Below, in pieces: positions 33,489-43,988 of a DNA stretch of 64,000 nucleotides. The first letter of the stretch is position 1; every line of letters begins with the position of its first letter. Below the pieces are notes generated by a model that was not told the origin of the DNA, searched no databases, and saw only the letters and a program-made list of their open reading frames with translations. The stretch is from assembly GCA_950022295.1 (NCBI GenBank), contig OX465597.1, forward strand, positions 180,976,516-181,040,515, written 5' to 3'. A program made the translations under genes and the position numbers. Source of the stretch: Bromus sterilis (lineage: Eukaryota; Streptophyta; Magnoliopsida; Poales; Poaceae).

Positions 33489-33782
33489 TATATCCAACAT
33501 TCCACTTGGGGTAACCAATGAGGAGTATCAAGATAGGGGACTCCAATCTACAAGATAGGGGAGTTGCACGCTATCTTTTATCTTTGGTTTTTAGTCTTGT
33601 TAGTTTACCTTTCAGTTTTTATTTTAGTGTCCTTTATCAAAAACCACAAAAAATTATTTACCTTGATAGTAGTTATCATTTTGTCTGGTACTTTTACCTT
33701 TGTTGAGACAGAAGTGCTCACCTTTAAACAAAGAGGTGGTGAAAGTTTAAAATATGCTCGGTATAGAATTAATGATTCTTAG
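33489..33782 (+). other. End of D 5' LTR and D leader
   Basis: Bases 33489-33517 complete the 5' LTR (CCACTTGGGGTAACCA). The leader that follows (AAGATAGGGGACTCC...) is homologous to the F leader on the minus strand just left of 55281. No convincing tRNA-Met or tRNA-Asp type PBS is visible; a GTATCAAG string near 33525 is the closest. Confidence 0.7.
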
Positions 33783-34502
33783 AAAAGAGCCACCAAGAAG
33801 CAATCCACTACTATCCTTCTTAGAAACTTTTATGTCGGAATTACTCCTTGGAATAGGTTCATTCTAGATACTGCTATCAATGGGAATTTCCTAGAAGCCC
33901 CAATTTTGGACTCTCTTAATGTTATTGAAAATCTTGTTGGAAATCTCCCAGTTGCTAGCATTCAAGAGGATATCAGTCTAGTTCACGTTATGAAAAAACT
34001 TGAAAAGATAGAGTTAGAAATACAAAGCATAAATAAGATAAATGAGTTGGATCATAAGATTCAAGGGAATTTGAATAGACTTGATAGCTCCATGCATAAA
34101 ATTATCAAAACTTTGGAGACCATCAAATCCCATGATTTGGATCCTTCTAGGATAGATAAGATTGAGGAAATCATTCACACTTTAGGAACTACTTTGTCCT
34201 CAATCAAACCTAAAAGGGTAGAAACTCCGGCAAGGAAGGAACCTAAGTTTACTTATGTCCCTAAGGTTCCTCGACCCAAACATAAACCACTCATTGCCAA
34301 GGGAGTTGAAACTGTGAAAACTTTGGAAGAAATATCTCTATTAGATAGATTTATAAATGAAACTCCAATTGATTTTCCGCCTTTTGGTTTTATCCCTTGA
34401 ATTATCTTCATTAGGCCTTTCTTTGAAAGACCTATTAAAACTAGTTGTACAATTGAAGAGCTTTTTGATGATCTTGATGATGGTTCGATTGATACAACTT
34501 GA
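33783..34502 (+). pseudogene. D gag-like ORF with coiled-coil stretch
   Basis: An open frame runs from 33783 to a TGA at 34398-34400, with further open frame after it to about 34502. Its first ATG is at 33906, but homology-like content starts earlier (RNFYVGITPWNRFILD), resembling the end of a Gypsy gag capsid domain, as in F (FYAGLNITSRNLLDSATGG). The middle is rich in heptad-like K/E/L/I (for example KKLEKIELEIQSINKI) and may form a coiled coil. The end has an acidic stretch EELFDDLDDGS. No zinc knuckle and no protease follow. Its function is unknown. Confidence 0.55.
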
Positions 34503-37302
34503 TTCTTGTTTTTTCTTCTTGCCTAGCTTAAAGGTGCAAAAGAACGCGCTTGTTGGGAGGCAACCAAAGATGTTTTTCCTTCTATTTTTAGTGGTCTTGA
34601 TGATTTTTACTACTGTATAAACATCATTGTATCTTTATTTTCAATCTTTGTGCCAATTCTAGCCGCCGATTGCAAGAAAGTTTAAAAGTTGTGATATGCT
34701 GTCCAGAAAACAGATTCTGTCCTAGGACTGAAATATTCACGATAAATCACCAGATCATCTTTTTGATCTGAATTTTTTTACAGCATGCTCTATACAATTA
34801 GCTTTCGGGCGTATGTTCTGATTTTTTTGATTTTAGTTGCAGAAGTACCACAAAAAAGTATTTACTACCTGCTGGTCTGTTATTCACAGATTCTGCCACA
34901 TTTTCCCTTTCCTCAGTTTTGCAAGTCTTGCGCTAGCTTTTTCTTTGCAAAAACCTTTTGGAAATCTTGAGAAACAGTAGCCCTTCAACAAAATCTTTAT
35001 TTCCAGTAGAGGAAAATTGTTTTATTGTGGGCACTAACCTCTCTAATCAGCTTATGATGAGTTATGTATGAAGGGAGTTTTCAAGTGTGCGAGGGAAGAT
35101 GATGAAAGAAGATCCCGGAGTGTCAAACGCTCAAGCTTGGGGATGCCCCCATGCATCCCCAATAAATATCCAAGGAGACTCAAGCGTCTATGATTGGGGA
35201 TGCCCCCGTGCATCCCCTTCTCCATCAACAATCATCAGTTTGTCCTTCGTTCCACTATATATTTATCACTTCATGCGTTATGTTCTATGCTTGGAGCGTC
35301 GTGCTCTTTAGTTTTCTTTTTAGCTTTCTTTATCTTTGTTTTCTGTTCATAACAAGTTAGAACCCAGATTTCTTTGTGTGCGAGAGAAACACGCTCCACT
35401 TCAAACTAGAACACATCATAGGGTTTTCATGCTTATCTTTTTCTTTGTTGTGTGTTCTTTATCTTTTAGTAGCTGCAGTCATGTTTAGCTCTTGTGCTTT
35501 CATGTTTATTTCATTTTTCAAGAGCTTTAGTTTAGTTTGTTGCTGGAACTCTCTTGATTTTTCAAGTTTATCTTATTTAGAGAGTTGGTTTTTGCACTAA
35601 GTTGTGTCTGGACTTGAAGTAGATAATTGAAGTTACTATTCAATTATAGTAGTAACTTGCAATAGTTTTGAGGTATTGTTTTGAGTAATGTTTGAACTTT
35701 TGGTGTCAAGAGCTTTAGACTATTAGTGATGGATGTCGTATTTTGGGCAGTCAGTGTTTATTTTCAAAAAACTACAAAAACTAGTTGAGAACTCTAGCTA
35801 CTAGATGGATCAGTAATCTTTGGAGGGATCGGATATTAGAGTACACTCACGTACCATGAGTCGAGGATGCGCAAGGATAACCAAACCCCTCATACACTCC
35901 TCCTCGGTGTACTTGTCTCCTTGTGAACCTCCTGATTAGATTGAGAGTTACCAATAATAAGTGCATGAGTTCTTTGGACTAATGTAAGTATTTAAAGTTG
36001 ACACTTCCACCTCCTCATACTTGCTAGCCTCTTCTGTACCGTGCATTGCCCTCTTCTCACTTCGAGAGTTGGCGTCCACCTCGCCGGTGCATCCAAACCC
36101 TTGGCATGATACGCTCTGTCATCATAAACCTCCTTATATCTTTCCTCAAAACAACCACCATACCTACCTATCAAGGCATTTCCATAGCCTTTCCGAGATA
36201 CATTGCAATGCAACATCCAGCTTCTTACGATTTGAGCTTCATGTCATACATGTTCCAGCTACAATGGCAGATGGATACATTTGCATACATCATGATAGCT
36301 ATAACTTCTTTATGCTGAGTACTTTTGTAAAGTGTGAAAGATCTCCTATACTCCTTGTAAAATAGAGTGTTGCTCTTAAGTGATGAAAATATCCCAAAGA
36401 GGAGAAATGAGATTTAAATAGAAAGAGCCATTGAGGCCACCAAAAAAATAGAAAACAGAGAAAAGGAAATAAAAAGAGAGAAGGGTTAACACTACTATTT
36501 CTTTTGAGAGATCCACACTCGTACTCCCTCCTATATCTTATGCTCCATAGAGATGATCATATATGCATGTAGCTATGTGGGGACCTTCACAGTATATAAC
36601 TTGGCTTGCATATTCCAAGGATGAGGCTCCTCAAACGAGGTCTAGGTCTTCTTGAGCGAGCAAGTTGGATGCACCCCTACTAGTTCCATTGGAGAGGTTT
36701 TCTTAGGTCATATGTGCATCCGTTGTATGGCTATCCCTACTCCTCACATCATATCTATCATTTGGCCTTCTCTCGCCTATGATTGTCCTCATTGATGTGA
36801 GCCTTTCACATCCTTTTTGTCTTCCTCCTCCACCATATCTCTCTTTTTTCCATCCTAAGTGTCAACTCTCGTGCTTACACTCATCCATTGCATGAGTGCT
36901 CAAAATATCGAAAGGGGGTGGATAAAATTGACTTGTACCTGGCTAGTGGTCTGGGGACGAGTCAAGATAAGATTCCAAAGAAGACTAAGTTTGAAAATTT
37001 TGTAGATCGAGTTCTCAACAAATAATTTTTTTCTCTCTCGTATTCCCATCGCTGACTTCTTGCACGCAAACACCATTTGGAGACATTCGATTCACGGACA
37101 ACGAAAGCTCTTGCACCTTTATGTTCTTACGTTGCTTGTTTCAATGCTAATATAGACTCTTGCCTGTTATGACTTGAATTGAATTACATGCCTTGATTTC
37201 TTTACTTAAAGTTCTTCTATGGTTGGTATCATGTCACCACAGAAATTATGCTTGTTATCATTTACCTACTCGAGGACGAGCAGGAATTAAGCTTGGGGAT
37301 GT
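34503..37302 (+). other. D internal non-coding region and polypurine tract
   Basis: About 2.8 kb without a plausible gene. It is homologous to the F internal region (51092-53900, inverted), including two copies of a GGGGATGCCCCC-type motif near 35140 and 35200. It ends in TTAAGCTTGGGGATGT, the polypurine tract just before the 3' LTR. Conservation of this non-coding part in two elements suggests it matters for replication in cis, for example packaging, but that is inference. Confidence 0.7.
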
Positions 37303-38888
37303 TGATACATCCCAAACGTATCTATAATTTCTGCTTGCTCCATGCATGTTTTGGGTGATATTACTATGCTTTTGGTACACTTTCATACACTTTTGATCAT
37401 ATTTGGACTAACCTATTAACTCAGTGCACCCTAGTGCCAGTTCATGTTTTCTGCTGTCTTTGTTTTTCAGGTTTCCCCCGTATTAAAAGTGCGCCAAAAA
37501 TTCCGGTAAAATCCAATAAAAAATCAGCCTACGGGAACCTTCCAGAGCCCCGAAGGAGAGTCAGGGGGGCCACCCTGGTGCCTAGGTGGCCAGGGTGCGC
37601 GGCCCCATCCTAGGCCGCGCCTGGGGGGCGCTTGTACTCCATGGTGGCCCCCCGGCTGCCCCCTTCATCTATATATTTTCTCCCCCCGAAACCTTCAAAG
37701 ACAGAACCCTTTTTCGCGATCTCGCCTCTATTCTGACGCCTCCGGAGGGAGCGCTAGAAGACCTCTTCCCGGCACCATGCCAGAGGGAGGGTTGACCTCC
37801 TGGAGCTTCTACACCAGCATTAACGCTTCCCCGTATGATCCTTGAGTAGTCCTCCTTGGACCATGGGTCCATGATCAGTATCTATGTGATGTTCTCCTCC
37901 CCTCTTTGTTCTTCATGGATTAGACATTGTGAGCTGCCCTACATGATCAAGGCACATATGTAATTCTTTTTGTTGTTGCTATGTTGAGTTTCCTGGGATC
38001 AGATGGATTATGAGACTATGTTTAGATTGCGATGAGTAATATATTTGGTTCTTCTCTTTCATATTTTTGTTCTTGAGTAAATATTTCATTTTCTCCGTTG
38101 TTGTTTATTTCTTTGGCCAAGTAGTAGGTAGTACTCCATGAGGGAGCGTTGTGCTTGATTGTGGGTTCATGCCCCCTGATGACTAGCTTGAGTGACAGAA
38201 ACGTGAGTCTAGGGGATGTGTTGTTGCCACAAGGGGGAAAACAACGGCGCTTGTAACCGCGGTTGCAAGGATTGTTTACTTTACGGAAAGTTCTTTTAAT
38301 GCAGTTTTCTGTTGCTTTCGGTTTACACTTTGGGTGGGGCTCGCAACTTATTACCAGTGAGATGTTCTGGATAGATATCTCAAGGTGGATGATAAATAGT
38401 AGATGCGTATGGATTTCGGTCTACTTATCTTGGCGTACTTCCCATCCTTTTGAGTCTCTTCCTTTCTTTTGTACCATAGTTAGCATTGCGGTGGGTTTTT
38501 AGTCCTGTCAATTACCCAGTTGTGATTTTTTTACCTCTCATAGCAGTTTGTCCTCTTTTGGGAGAGAGACATCACTAGTGAACATCATGGGACCCTGGTC
38601 CATATTTCCACCATTGTTTACACCCTCAATTTACTTCTTGCTTTTACTTTCTAGTTGCAGTTATCATTACCCTTTTATCTGTTGCGTTGATCCTTCTTGG
38701 GAGCAAAGTTATTTTTATCTGTGTGCAGGTCCAGGCAAGGCAAGTGATATCTCTCAAACAACGCATCACTTGCCGAACCACCTACTTGTCGCCCTTGGAG
38801 TTCTATGGGAGACGATCTTAAACCTTGGCATCTTTGCCAAGGTAAATTTGCTGCTAGGCTACATCCAACCTTCCACTTGGGGTAACCA
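37303..38888 (+). repeat. Element D 3' LTR
   Basis: It starts TGATACATCCCAAACG after the polypurine tract. Homology with the 5' copy ends at about 38888 (GGGGTAACCA). It contains a GC-rich block (37560-37800) that is deleted from the 5' copy. The exact 3' end is uncertain because related F LTRs continue further (CGAAGGGCGAGAAGCC...). Confidence 0.85.
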
Positions 38889-38979
38889 ACGAGTTGCACT
38901 CCTTCAGCAAGTTCCTCTCGCTCGGCATGAGCCGATTGGATGTGCGTGGTCGTTGTCACGCAGGAGGAGAGGGGGTTGA
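38889..38979. other. Short non-repeat segment between D and solo LTR E
   Basis: This 91-bp GC-rich stretch shows no feature I recognise. Its last five bases, GTTGA (38975-38979), are the left target duplication of E. It appears continuous with sequence at 40439 onward once E is removed. Confidence 0.5.
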
Positions 38980-40433
38980 TGATACGTCCCAAATGTATTT
39001 ATAATTTTTGCTTGATCCATGCATGTTTTGGGTGATATTGCTATGCTTTTGATACACTTTCATACACTTTTGATCATATTTGGACTAACCTGTTAACTCA
39101 GTGCACCACAGTGCCAGTTTCTGTTTTTTGCTGTTTTTGTATTTCAGGTTTTCCAATTACTTAAAGTGCCAGAAAAATTCCGAGAAAATTATATTAAAAA
39201 TCAGCATAGCAGAAGCTTCCAGACGCCCGAAGTGGGGCCAGAGGGGCCCCACCTGGTGCCCAGGCGGCCAGTGGGCGTGAACTAGGGTGGGACCCGTCGG
39301 GAGACCGCCTGGACTCCTGGTGCCCCCTGGCTGCCCCCCTTGGCCCTTATTTATTCTCCCTACGCGAAAACCCTGGTTCAAGAAGCCTTTTCTCTAGAAT
39401 CAATTACGATCTCCGCCGCCATCGCCGACAAGCTTCGAGGGACCAGAATTCTTGTGCCAGCACCCTGCCGGGACGGGAAAGTTCCCCTCGATTCATCTCC
39501 ATCAATGTTGCTTCCTCCCTCCATGATGCGGGAGTAGTTCCTCCTCAGGGCTGAGGTTTCTACCATTAGCTATGTGGTCAATTCTATCTCCCATGATGTG
39601 ATCTTCATTGTGATCATAGGCTATGTTAATCTAGGATGATCCCATGATGTTTCCCCTTCTTATATGTATTGGATTGATGTACTCACTTGATCTTATCTAG
39701 TATAATCCCCGAGACCATGGTGACAGAGGTCTATTGGACATGGATTAGAATAATATTTTTATGAGTGATTTCCTCTTTTGTGTGTGGATTGAAGATTGAG
39801 AGTCTCTTGTTGCTTGTCTTTGACTATCTTTGAAATATGTTGTGGTGATTGTGGTACTCTTTTTGGATGGCCGCGATGACATTGGGAAATCAATAGATGA
39901 GAACTACGAACTCTGAGGTGTGCTTTTGTAGTCCTACATAATTCTCGTCCTCTGTTGATCACAAAGGAATGACCTCCGAGTACATCTCCAATGGATGTTT
40001 TAGTGGGAATATCATGTGATTAGACTATGTTAATGTTGTTTGGAGTTGCCACTAGTGAAAGTATGAAGCCTAGGCCTTGTTCCCACCATTGCAATACCGT
40101 TTGTGCTCGCGTTTACCACTTGTTTGCTTGCTGCACTTTTTATTACAGATTTATATTACTTTATTTTGCTACACCTATCACCCATATTTTATCATCTCTT
40201 CGCCAAACTAGTGCACCTATACAACTCCTAGTTGTATTAGGTGTGTTGAGGACACAAGAGACTTCTTGTATCTTAATTGCAGGGTTGCTTGAGATAGACC
40301 ATCTTCAACCTCTACTTCCCTGAGTTCGATAAACCTTAGGTCATCCACTTGAGGGAAATTGATGTTGTTCTACAAACCTCTGCGCTTGGAGGCCCAACAT
40401 AGTCTACAAGAATAGAAGCGTGCGTAGACATCA
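38980..40433 (+). mobile_element. Solo LTR E (1454 bp)
   Basis: It runs from TGATACGTCCCAAATG to GCGTAGACATCA. The flanks are GTTGA (38975-38979) and GTTGG (40434-40438), 4 of 5 identical. It has no internal domain, PBS or polypurine tract. The first 150 bp resemble the D LTR start but the rest differs. An inverted fragment of its 3' end lies at 57792-57953. Confidence 0.88.
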
Positions 40434-40577
40434 GTTGGGCTGGCTGCGCCATGGTCGACAGTCGTCCTTACGCTGTTTTGTTGCGGTGCCATTGCGCTCA
40501 CCGCCATCTGGACTCGTGTCGCCGCTTCGTGGACTGATCTCACCGCCACCGCCAACAAGGTTTCCCATTTCGGAATC

Positions 40578-40843
40578 CTAGCTCTGCTCTCCTCCGGTGG
40601 TGTCCATTCCTACCACGCTCACGTGTCCGCTGCAGTGCACGACCCAGGCCACGATCCTAGGGAAATGTTCCTCGATGATGAATTCACCGTACTTCTCATA
40701 TGTATAGAACCAGGGGGCCAAGGTCACGACTCTTGAGTGGCTCGATCATGTCTTTCTTGGCCTGCTCCTTAGCCTCCCCCTTCAATGTTAACAGGCGGGT
40801 CTGGCTGTCAAGGAACTGCAGTTTCACAATTGGCATGCATCCT
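40578..40843 (-). pseudogene. Coding-like fragment, unidentified
   Basis: On the minus strand an open stretch starts near 40843 (VKLQFLDSQTRLLTLKGEA, then EQAKKDMIEPL). After one apparent frameshift near 40703 it continues as YTYEKYGEFIIEEHFPRIVAW and ends in TAG (40578-40580). The composition is protein-like, and an acceptor-like GAAACTGCAG lies at its beginning. I do not recognise the family. It may be an exon captured by transposon K, whose right end is at 42904. Confidence 0.35.
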
Positions 40844-41277
40844 TTAATAAAAACCTTATGTTGATTCTTCTCAGTGAAATACTAACACGATATCTGCAGG
40901 TCAATCTTCAGTTGAGAGGGGAAGCACCAAGCATATTTACTTGTGTAAGAAAGCTACAAGCTAACTTCTGTACCTTTTTTCAACTTTTTCCGCTTAAGTG
41001 TTATGCATAGTAGCATACGGTGTATTTTGCAAGGAGATAAGGACTTGATAAAAATAATAATGGATGCAACTTATTTCCCATATGCACATTGAAAGATATT
41101 TAGTTATCATTGCTTGCAAGATAAGGATTTGACCGTGTTGTTACCAAGTAAAACAATCAGGATATTCATAATCTCTCTTGTTGTTTAGTGGCGCTGTCAG
41201 CGACACCAATATATGACATCTGGCAAGGAGGCGCTTCTCCGGCGACCGTCGGGGAGGTGATCGACTTGCGAGGTACA

Positions 41278-41467
41278 TGCTGCTTTGATTAGAACTTGTA
41301 GCGTGTACGTTACATGATTGATGACTGAAAATCACATGATTGATGACCGAAAATAAAATGATTGATGACTGAACTTGTAGGTCGATCAGAGTGCCAGTTC
41401 ATGAAGGTTCAGAGCTGCTTTGATTAGAACTTGTAGCGTGTACATTACATGATTGATGACTGAAAAT
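41278..41467 (+). repeat. Direct repeat pair of about 57 bp
   Basis: GCTGCTTTGATTAGAACTTG begins a block at 41278-41334 that recurs at 41411-41467 with one substitution. Between and within the copies the motif ATGATTGATGA recurs several times. This looks like a local segmental duplication. Confidence 0.8.
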
Positions 41468-41697
41468 CACCATACATACGCAGTAATCTAATCTAACCAA
41501 GACCCAGCGAAAAGTTCCAAAAGCATATGTTTGACTGCAGTTACTCCAAAGTTTCACCGGACAGGGATTAGTTGGTAGGAGGTTGCTCTCCACTGTTCAG
41601 TTTGAGCCACTTGCATGAAATCCTGCTAATATTTCGCTTTGGCCTATTGTTTGAAATTAACGTCACATTGCTGGACACAGAGAGGAGATCCAGCTGC

Positions 41698-41817
41698 ATG
41701 AAGTGGCTCAGCAATTTATTGAAGGGGACGAATCCCGTGGAGTTGAACTGGCGGCGGCCTCGGGTGACAGCGGGTGAAGAGAGCGCACTCTGGCAACAAG
41801 AACCAATCAGTCCAAAG
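41698..41817 (+). pseudogene. Possible DA1-like first-exon fragment
   Basis: The open segment begins ATG with MKWLSNLLKGTNPVELNW and continues RRPRVTAGEESALWQQEP, ending at AAAG|GTGATG, a donor-like site. The MKWLS.L.KG start and the following W-containing block recall the N-termini of plant DA1-type LIM proteins (ubiquitin-dependent growth regulators). No ubiquitin-interaction motif, LIM domain or peptidase domain is seen downstream, so at most one exon is present. Recognition is by eye only. Confidence 0.35.
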
Positions 41818-42311
41818 GTGATGCCAAGTTCCTTGTGTTTCTCTTTCATATCTTCCTGAAATTTCATTGCACTAGTCACTTCATGTTAACATATTTTGTG
41901 CTATCTTGGAACAAATAGCTGCTTCAGTCATATAATTGCTAGCATTGAAGTAAAGTTACTTAACGTATTACAAACTCAAAAGAAATTTGTTTTTTCTTAA
42001 ACGTTGGGTTTGAGGTAGATCTGCATATAGGTTCATCAAATGAAAGCCAGCCTATGCGAGCCTACTACTGCATGCTTTTCTACTACATAGCTAATCCCCA
42101 ATTAGCTTAGTTTTTTTGTTGTAATTTTCATTTTTTCAACTACGAGTAGGAGTAGATGGTTTTGGAACTAGGAGTAGTTCGTTCCAGTTTAGTCCAGTAG
42201 TTTCAGTTTATTTCAGTTTTCACTACTCCTGGTACTCATGATTTAACATGAGAAATAACCTGTTGCGCATTGTTCCTGGTTTTCTTTTCCAGGAGATGGT
42301 TACCTGATCCA

Positions 42312-42565
42312 GCGTCGAGGGCTGCTACCGGCAACAGCCGGCGTCGAGGGTCTCTACCGGCGACAACTAGCATCGAGAGCCGCTATCGGTGATAGCGGGC
42401 GTCGAGGGCCGCTACCGGCAGCAGCCGACGTCGAGGGCTGCTACCGGCGACAAACAGCATCGATGACTGCCACTGGCAGCAACCGATGTCGAGGGCCGCC
42501 ACCGGCAGCAGCCGGTGTTAACGGCTGCTATCGGCGGTAGCCGGCATCTCTACCGGCAGGATCCG
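42312..42565 (+). repeat. 29-bp minisatellite, about 8.5 copies
   Basis: Units of the type GCGTCGAGGGCTGCTACCGG + CAACAGCCG repeat head-to-tail eight times (42312-42543), with a partial ninth unit to about 42565. Units differ by substitutions but keep their 29-bp length, so the array cannot encode a simple in-frame repeat. It is embedded in the presumed CACTA element K. Confidence 0.88.
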
Positions 42566-42904
42566 GCCTTACTTCTGGCAGCAACTAGTGTTTCTGCAGT
42601 TTTTTTTGTATATCCAATAATACATCCCACATGGTTGTATTGATTGAACCCTATGCCAGTAAATAATCGTACAAACGGCTGATTTGTGTAACCGTTTGCA
42701 ATGGAGTAATCATTCCATACAGTTAATTGGTTTAAGTGCATGCAAAGTTGAGCAAAGAAAACAATTATTTCTGAGCAAAGCAAACAGTTTTTTTCTCTCA
42801 TGTGGGAAAGGCTCTCCTATCCCAATCGATAGCAAGGCGACAGTTTAAAATTGCGTAGGGGGTAGGGATAAAAACCGCTTCGATAGCTATCGCTTGCACT
42901 AGTG
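42566..42904 (-). mobile_element. Right end of a CACTA transposon (K)
   Basis: Read on the minus strand the element begins CACTAGTGCAAGCGATAGC at 42904, a CACTA-type terminus, followed by GCTATCG-type subterminal motifs (another at about 42825). Immediately outside is the integrase gene of G, so K inserted there. A matching left terminus is not found in the window, so the left limit and total size are unknown. The sequence from 40434 onward, with its gene-like fragments and minisatellite, may all belong to K. Confidence 0.6.
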
Positions 42905-43046
42905 ATTCACGACTTGTGTTTTGGTGCCTTCAAAATTATTAATCTTGATTGCACTAAAGCGGTATACTTCATCAATATGGTACGGTCCTTCCCATTTGGA
43001 AAGTAATTTACCTGGAGAAAACCGGAAATGAGATCTATATAACAAA
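42905..43046 (-). pseudogene. G integrase C-terminal piece
   Basis: The minus-strand reading includes SPGKLLSKWEGPYHIDEVYR and TQVVNH. It is cut off on one side by CACTA element M and on the other by K. The first bases of K supply the stop codon (CAC TAG). Without M it would join the integrase segment at 43989. Confidence 0.82.
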
Positions 43047-43074
43047 CACTAGTAGAAAATGGGGCAACCGTCTA

Positions 43075-43330
43075 AGCCTTTAGTACCGGTTCCCTTACGA
43101 ACCGGTACTAAAGGGGTCTTTCGTACCGGTTTGGGCGTCCAGGCGGGCGAGGAGCTTTCGTACCGGTTCGTGAGGGGCTTTCGTACCGGTTCGTGTTACG
43201 AACCGGTACTAAAGGGTTGGCGTCAGCCAGAAAACCTTTAGTACCGGTTCGTGACACGAACCGGTACTAAAGGTTTTCCTTTCGTACCGGTTCGTGTTAC
43301 GAACCGGTACTAAAGGGTTGGCGTCAGTCA
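43075..43330. repeat. Clustered palindromes (ACCGGTAC type) in M
   Basis: The unit CCTTTAGTACCGGTTCGTG and its inverse complement alternate at least three times (for example 43233-43275 and 43281-43318). Each pair can fold into a hairpin of about 20 bp stem. A shorter pair is near 43917-43970. Such hairpins could be sources of small RNAs or transposase-binding sites; the sequence alone cannot decide. Confidence 0.85.
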
Positions 43331-43622
43331 GAAAACCTTATATATTTAGGAAATTTAGGATTTTCTATATTTTTATTTTTTTCAAAATTAAAATTAATAA
43401 TTGCATCTGCATAAAGATTACTATTACTTTTAGCAAATTATAAGATTTTCAATTTTCAGGTTTTAGGTTTGGAAAAAAATTATTAAAAAATTAAAAATAA
43501 TACAAATTTAAAAAGTTAATTTTATTTATTCAACATTATTATTACATCATTAAATTTTTTATTAAAATAATTATCTGGAATTTAAACAATAAAGAAATGT
43601 GACATCGACCAACATGTTAATA

Positions 43623-43755
43623 GGATTGATATGATACTAGTATCAACAACATGCGCGCGAAGCACTTGGAAGTGGGAGAGAAAGGAACTCGAAAGTTAAG
43701 CGTGCTAGTGTTGGAGTAGTGTAAGGATGGGTGACCTACCGGGAAGTTTGACCAC
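43623..43755 (+). pseudogene. 5S rRNA-like segment inside CACTA element M
   Basis: The stretch GAACTCGAAAGTTAAGCGTG followed by GAGTAGTGTAAGGATGGGTG and ACCTACCGGGAAGTT (43685-43752) closely follows the 3' two-thirds of plant 5S rRNA, including the internal Pol III control region (A box, intermediate element, C box). The upstream GGATTGATATGATACTAG (43623-43640) may be a degenerate 5S start. The middle is poorly conserved and the gene end differs, so it is not a functional 5S gene. Confidence 0.7.
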
Positions 43756-43988
43756 AGGTAAGTAATTTGACTAGAGATTAAGTGTAGTTAGACACTAATG
43801 GAAATACTAGATATTCTAAAAAAGAGGGAGTGAAAAATAATTAGAAAAAAAATGATTTTTTTAACGAAATAGCCTTTAGTACCCGCGAGCTCCTCCGTGA
43901 CCACGTGGAGGCACCTTTAGTACCGGTTCCAAAATCGGTACTAAAGGCCCTCTGGAACCGGTACTAAAGGTGTGTTTCTCTACTAGTG

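Larger units (their letters stand above)
27893..38888 (+). mobile_element. Element D: non-autonomous Gypsy-type LTR element (J nested inside)
   Basis: D is a plus-strand element homologous to F (49431-56927, inverted). It has a truncated 5' LTR (27893-28957 and 33489-33517), a gag-like remnant (about 33783-34500), a 2.8-kb non-coding internal region and a 3' LTR (37303-about 38888). There is no protease, RT, RNase H or integrase, so it must rely on enzymes from another element. The first roughly 490 bp of the 5' LTR are missing, so no target duplication can be assigned. Confidence 0.85.
43047..43988 (+). mobile_element. CACTA mini-transposon M (942 bp), non-autonomous
   Basis: It starts CACTAGTAGAAAATGGGG and ends GTGTTTCTCTACTAGTG, inverted termini of the CACTA superfamily. 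It is flanked by a 3-bp AAA duplication (43044-43046 and 43989-43991). The left third is made of several palindromes of TTTAGTACCGGTTCGTG. There is no transposase. It lies within the integrase gene of G. A 5S rRNA-like segment occupies part of its right half. Strand is arbitrary. Confidence 0.9.

Noticed and set aside
42312..42565. CRISPR array
   Set aside because: The 29-bp units are contiguous with no spacers, and the sequence is from a plant; it is a minisatellite.
43623..43755. A functional 5S rRNA gene
   Set aside because: The 5' third and 3' end are too diverged, it is single, and it lies inside a CACTA transposon.
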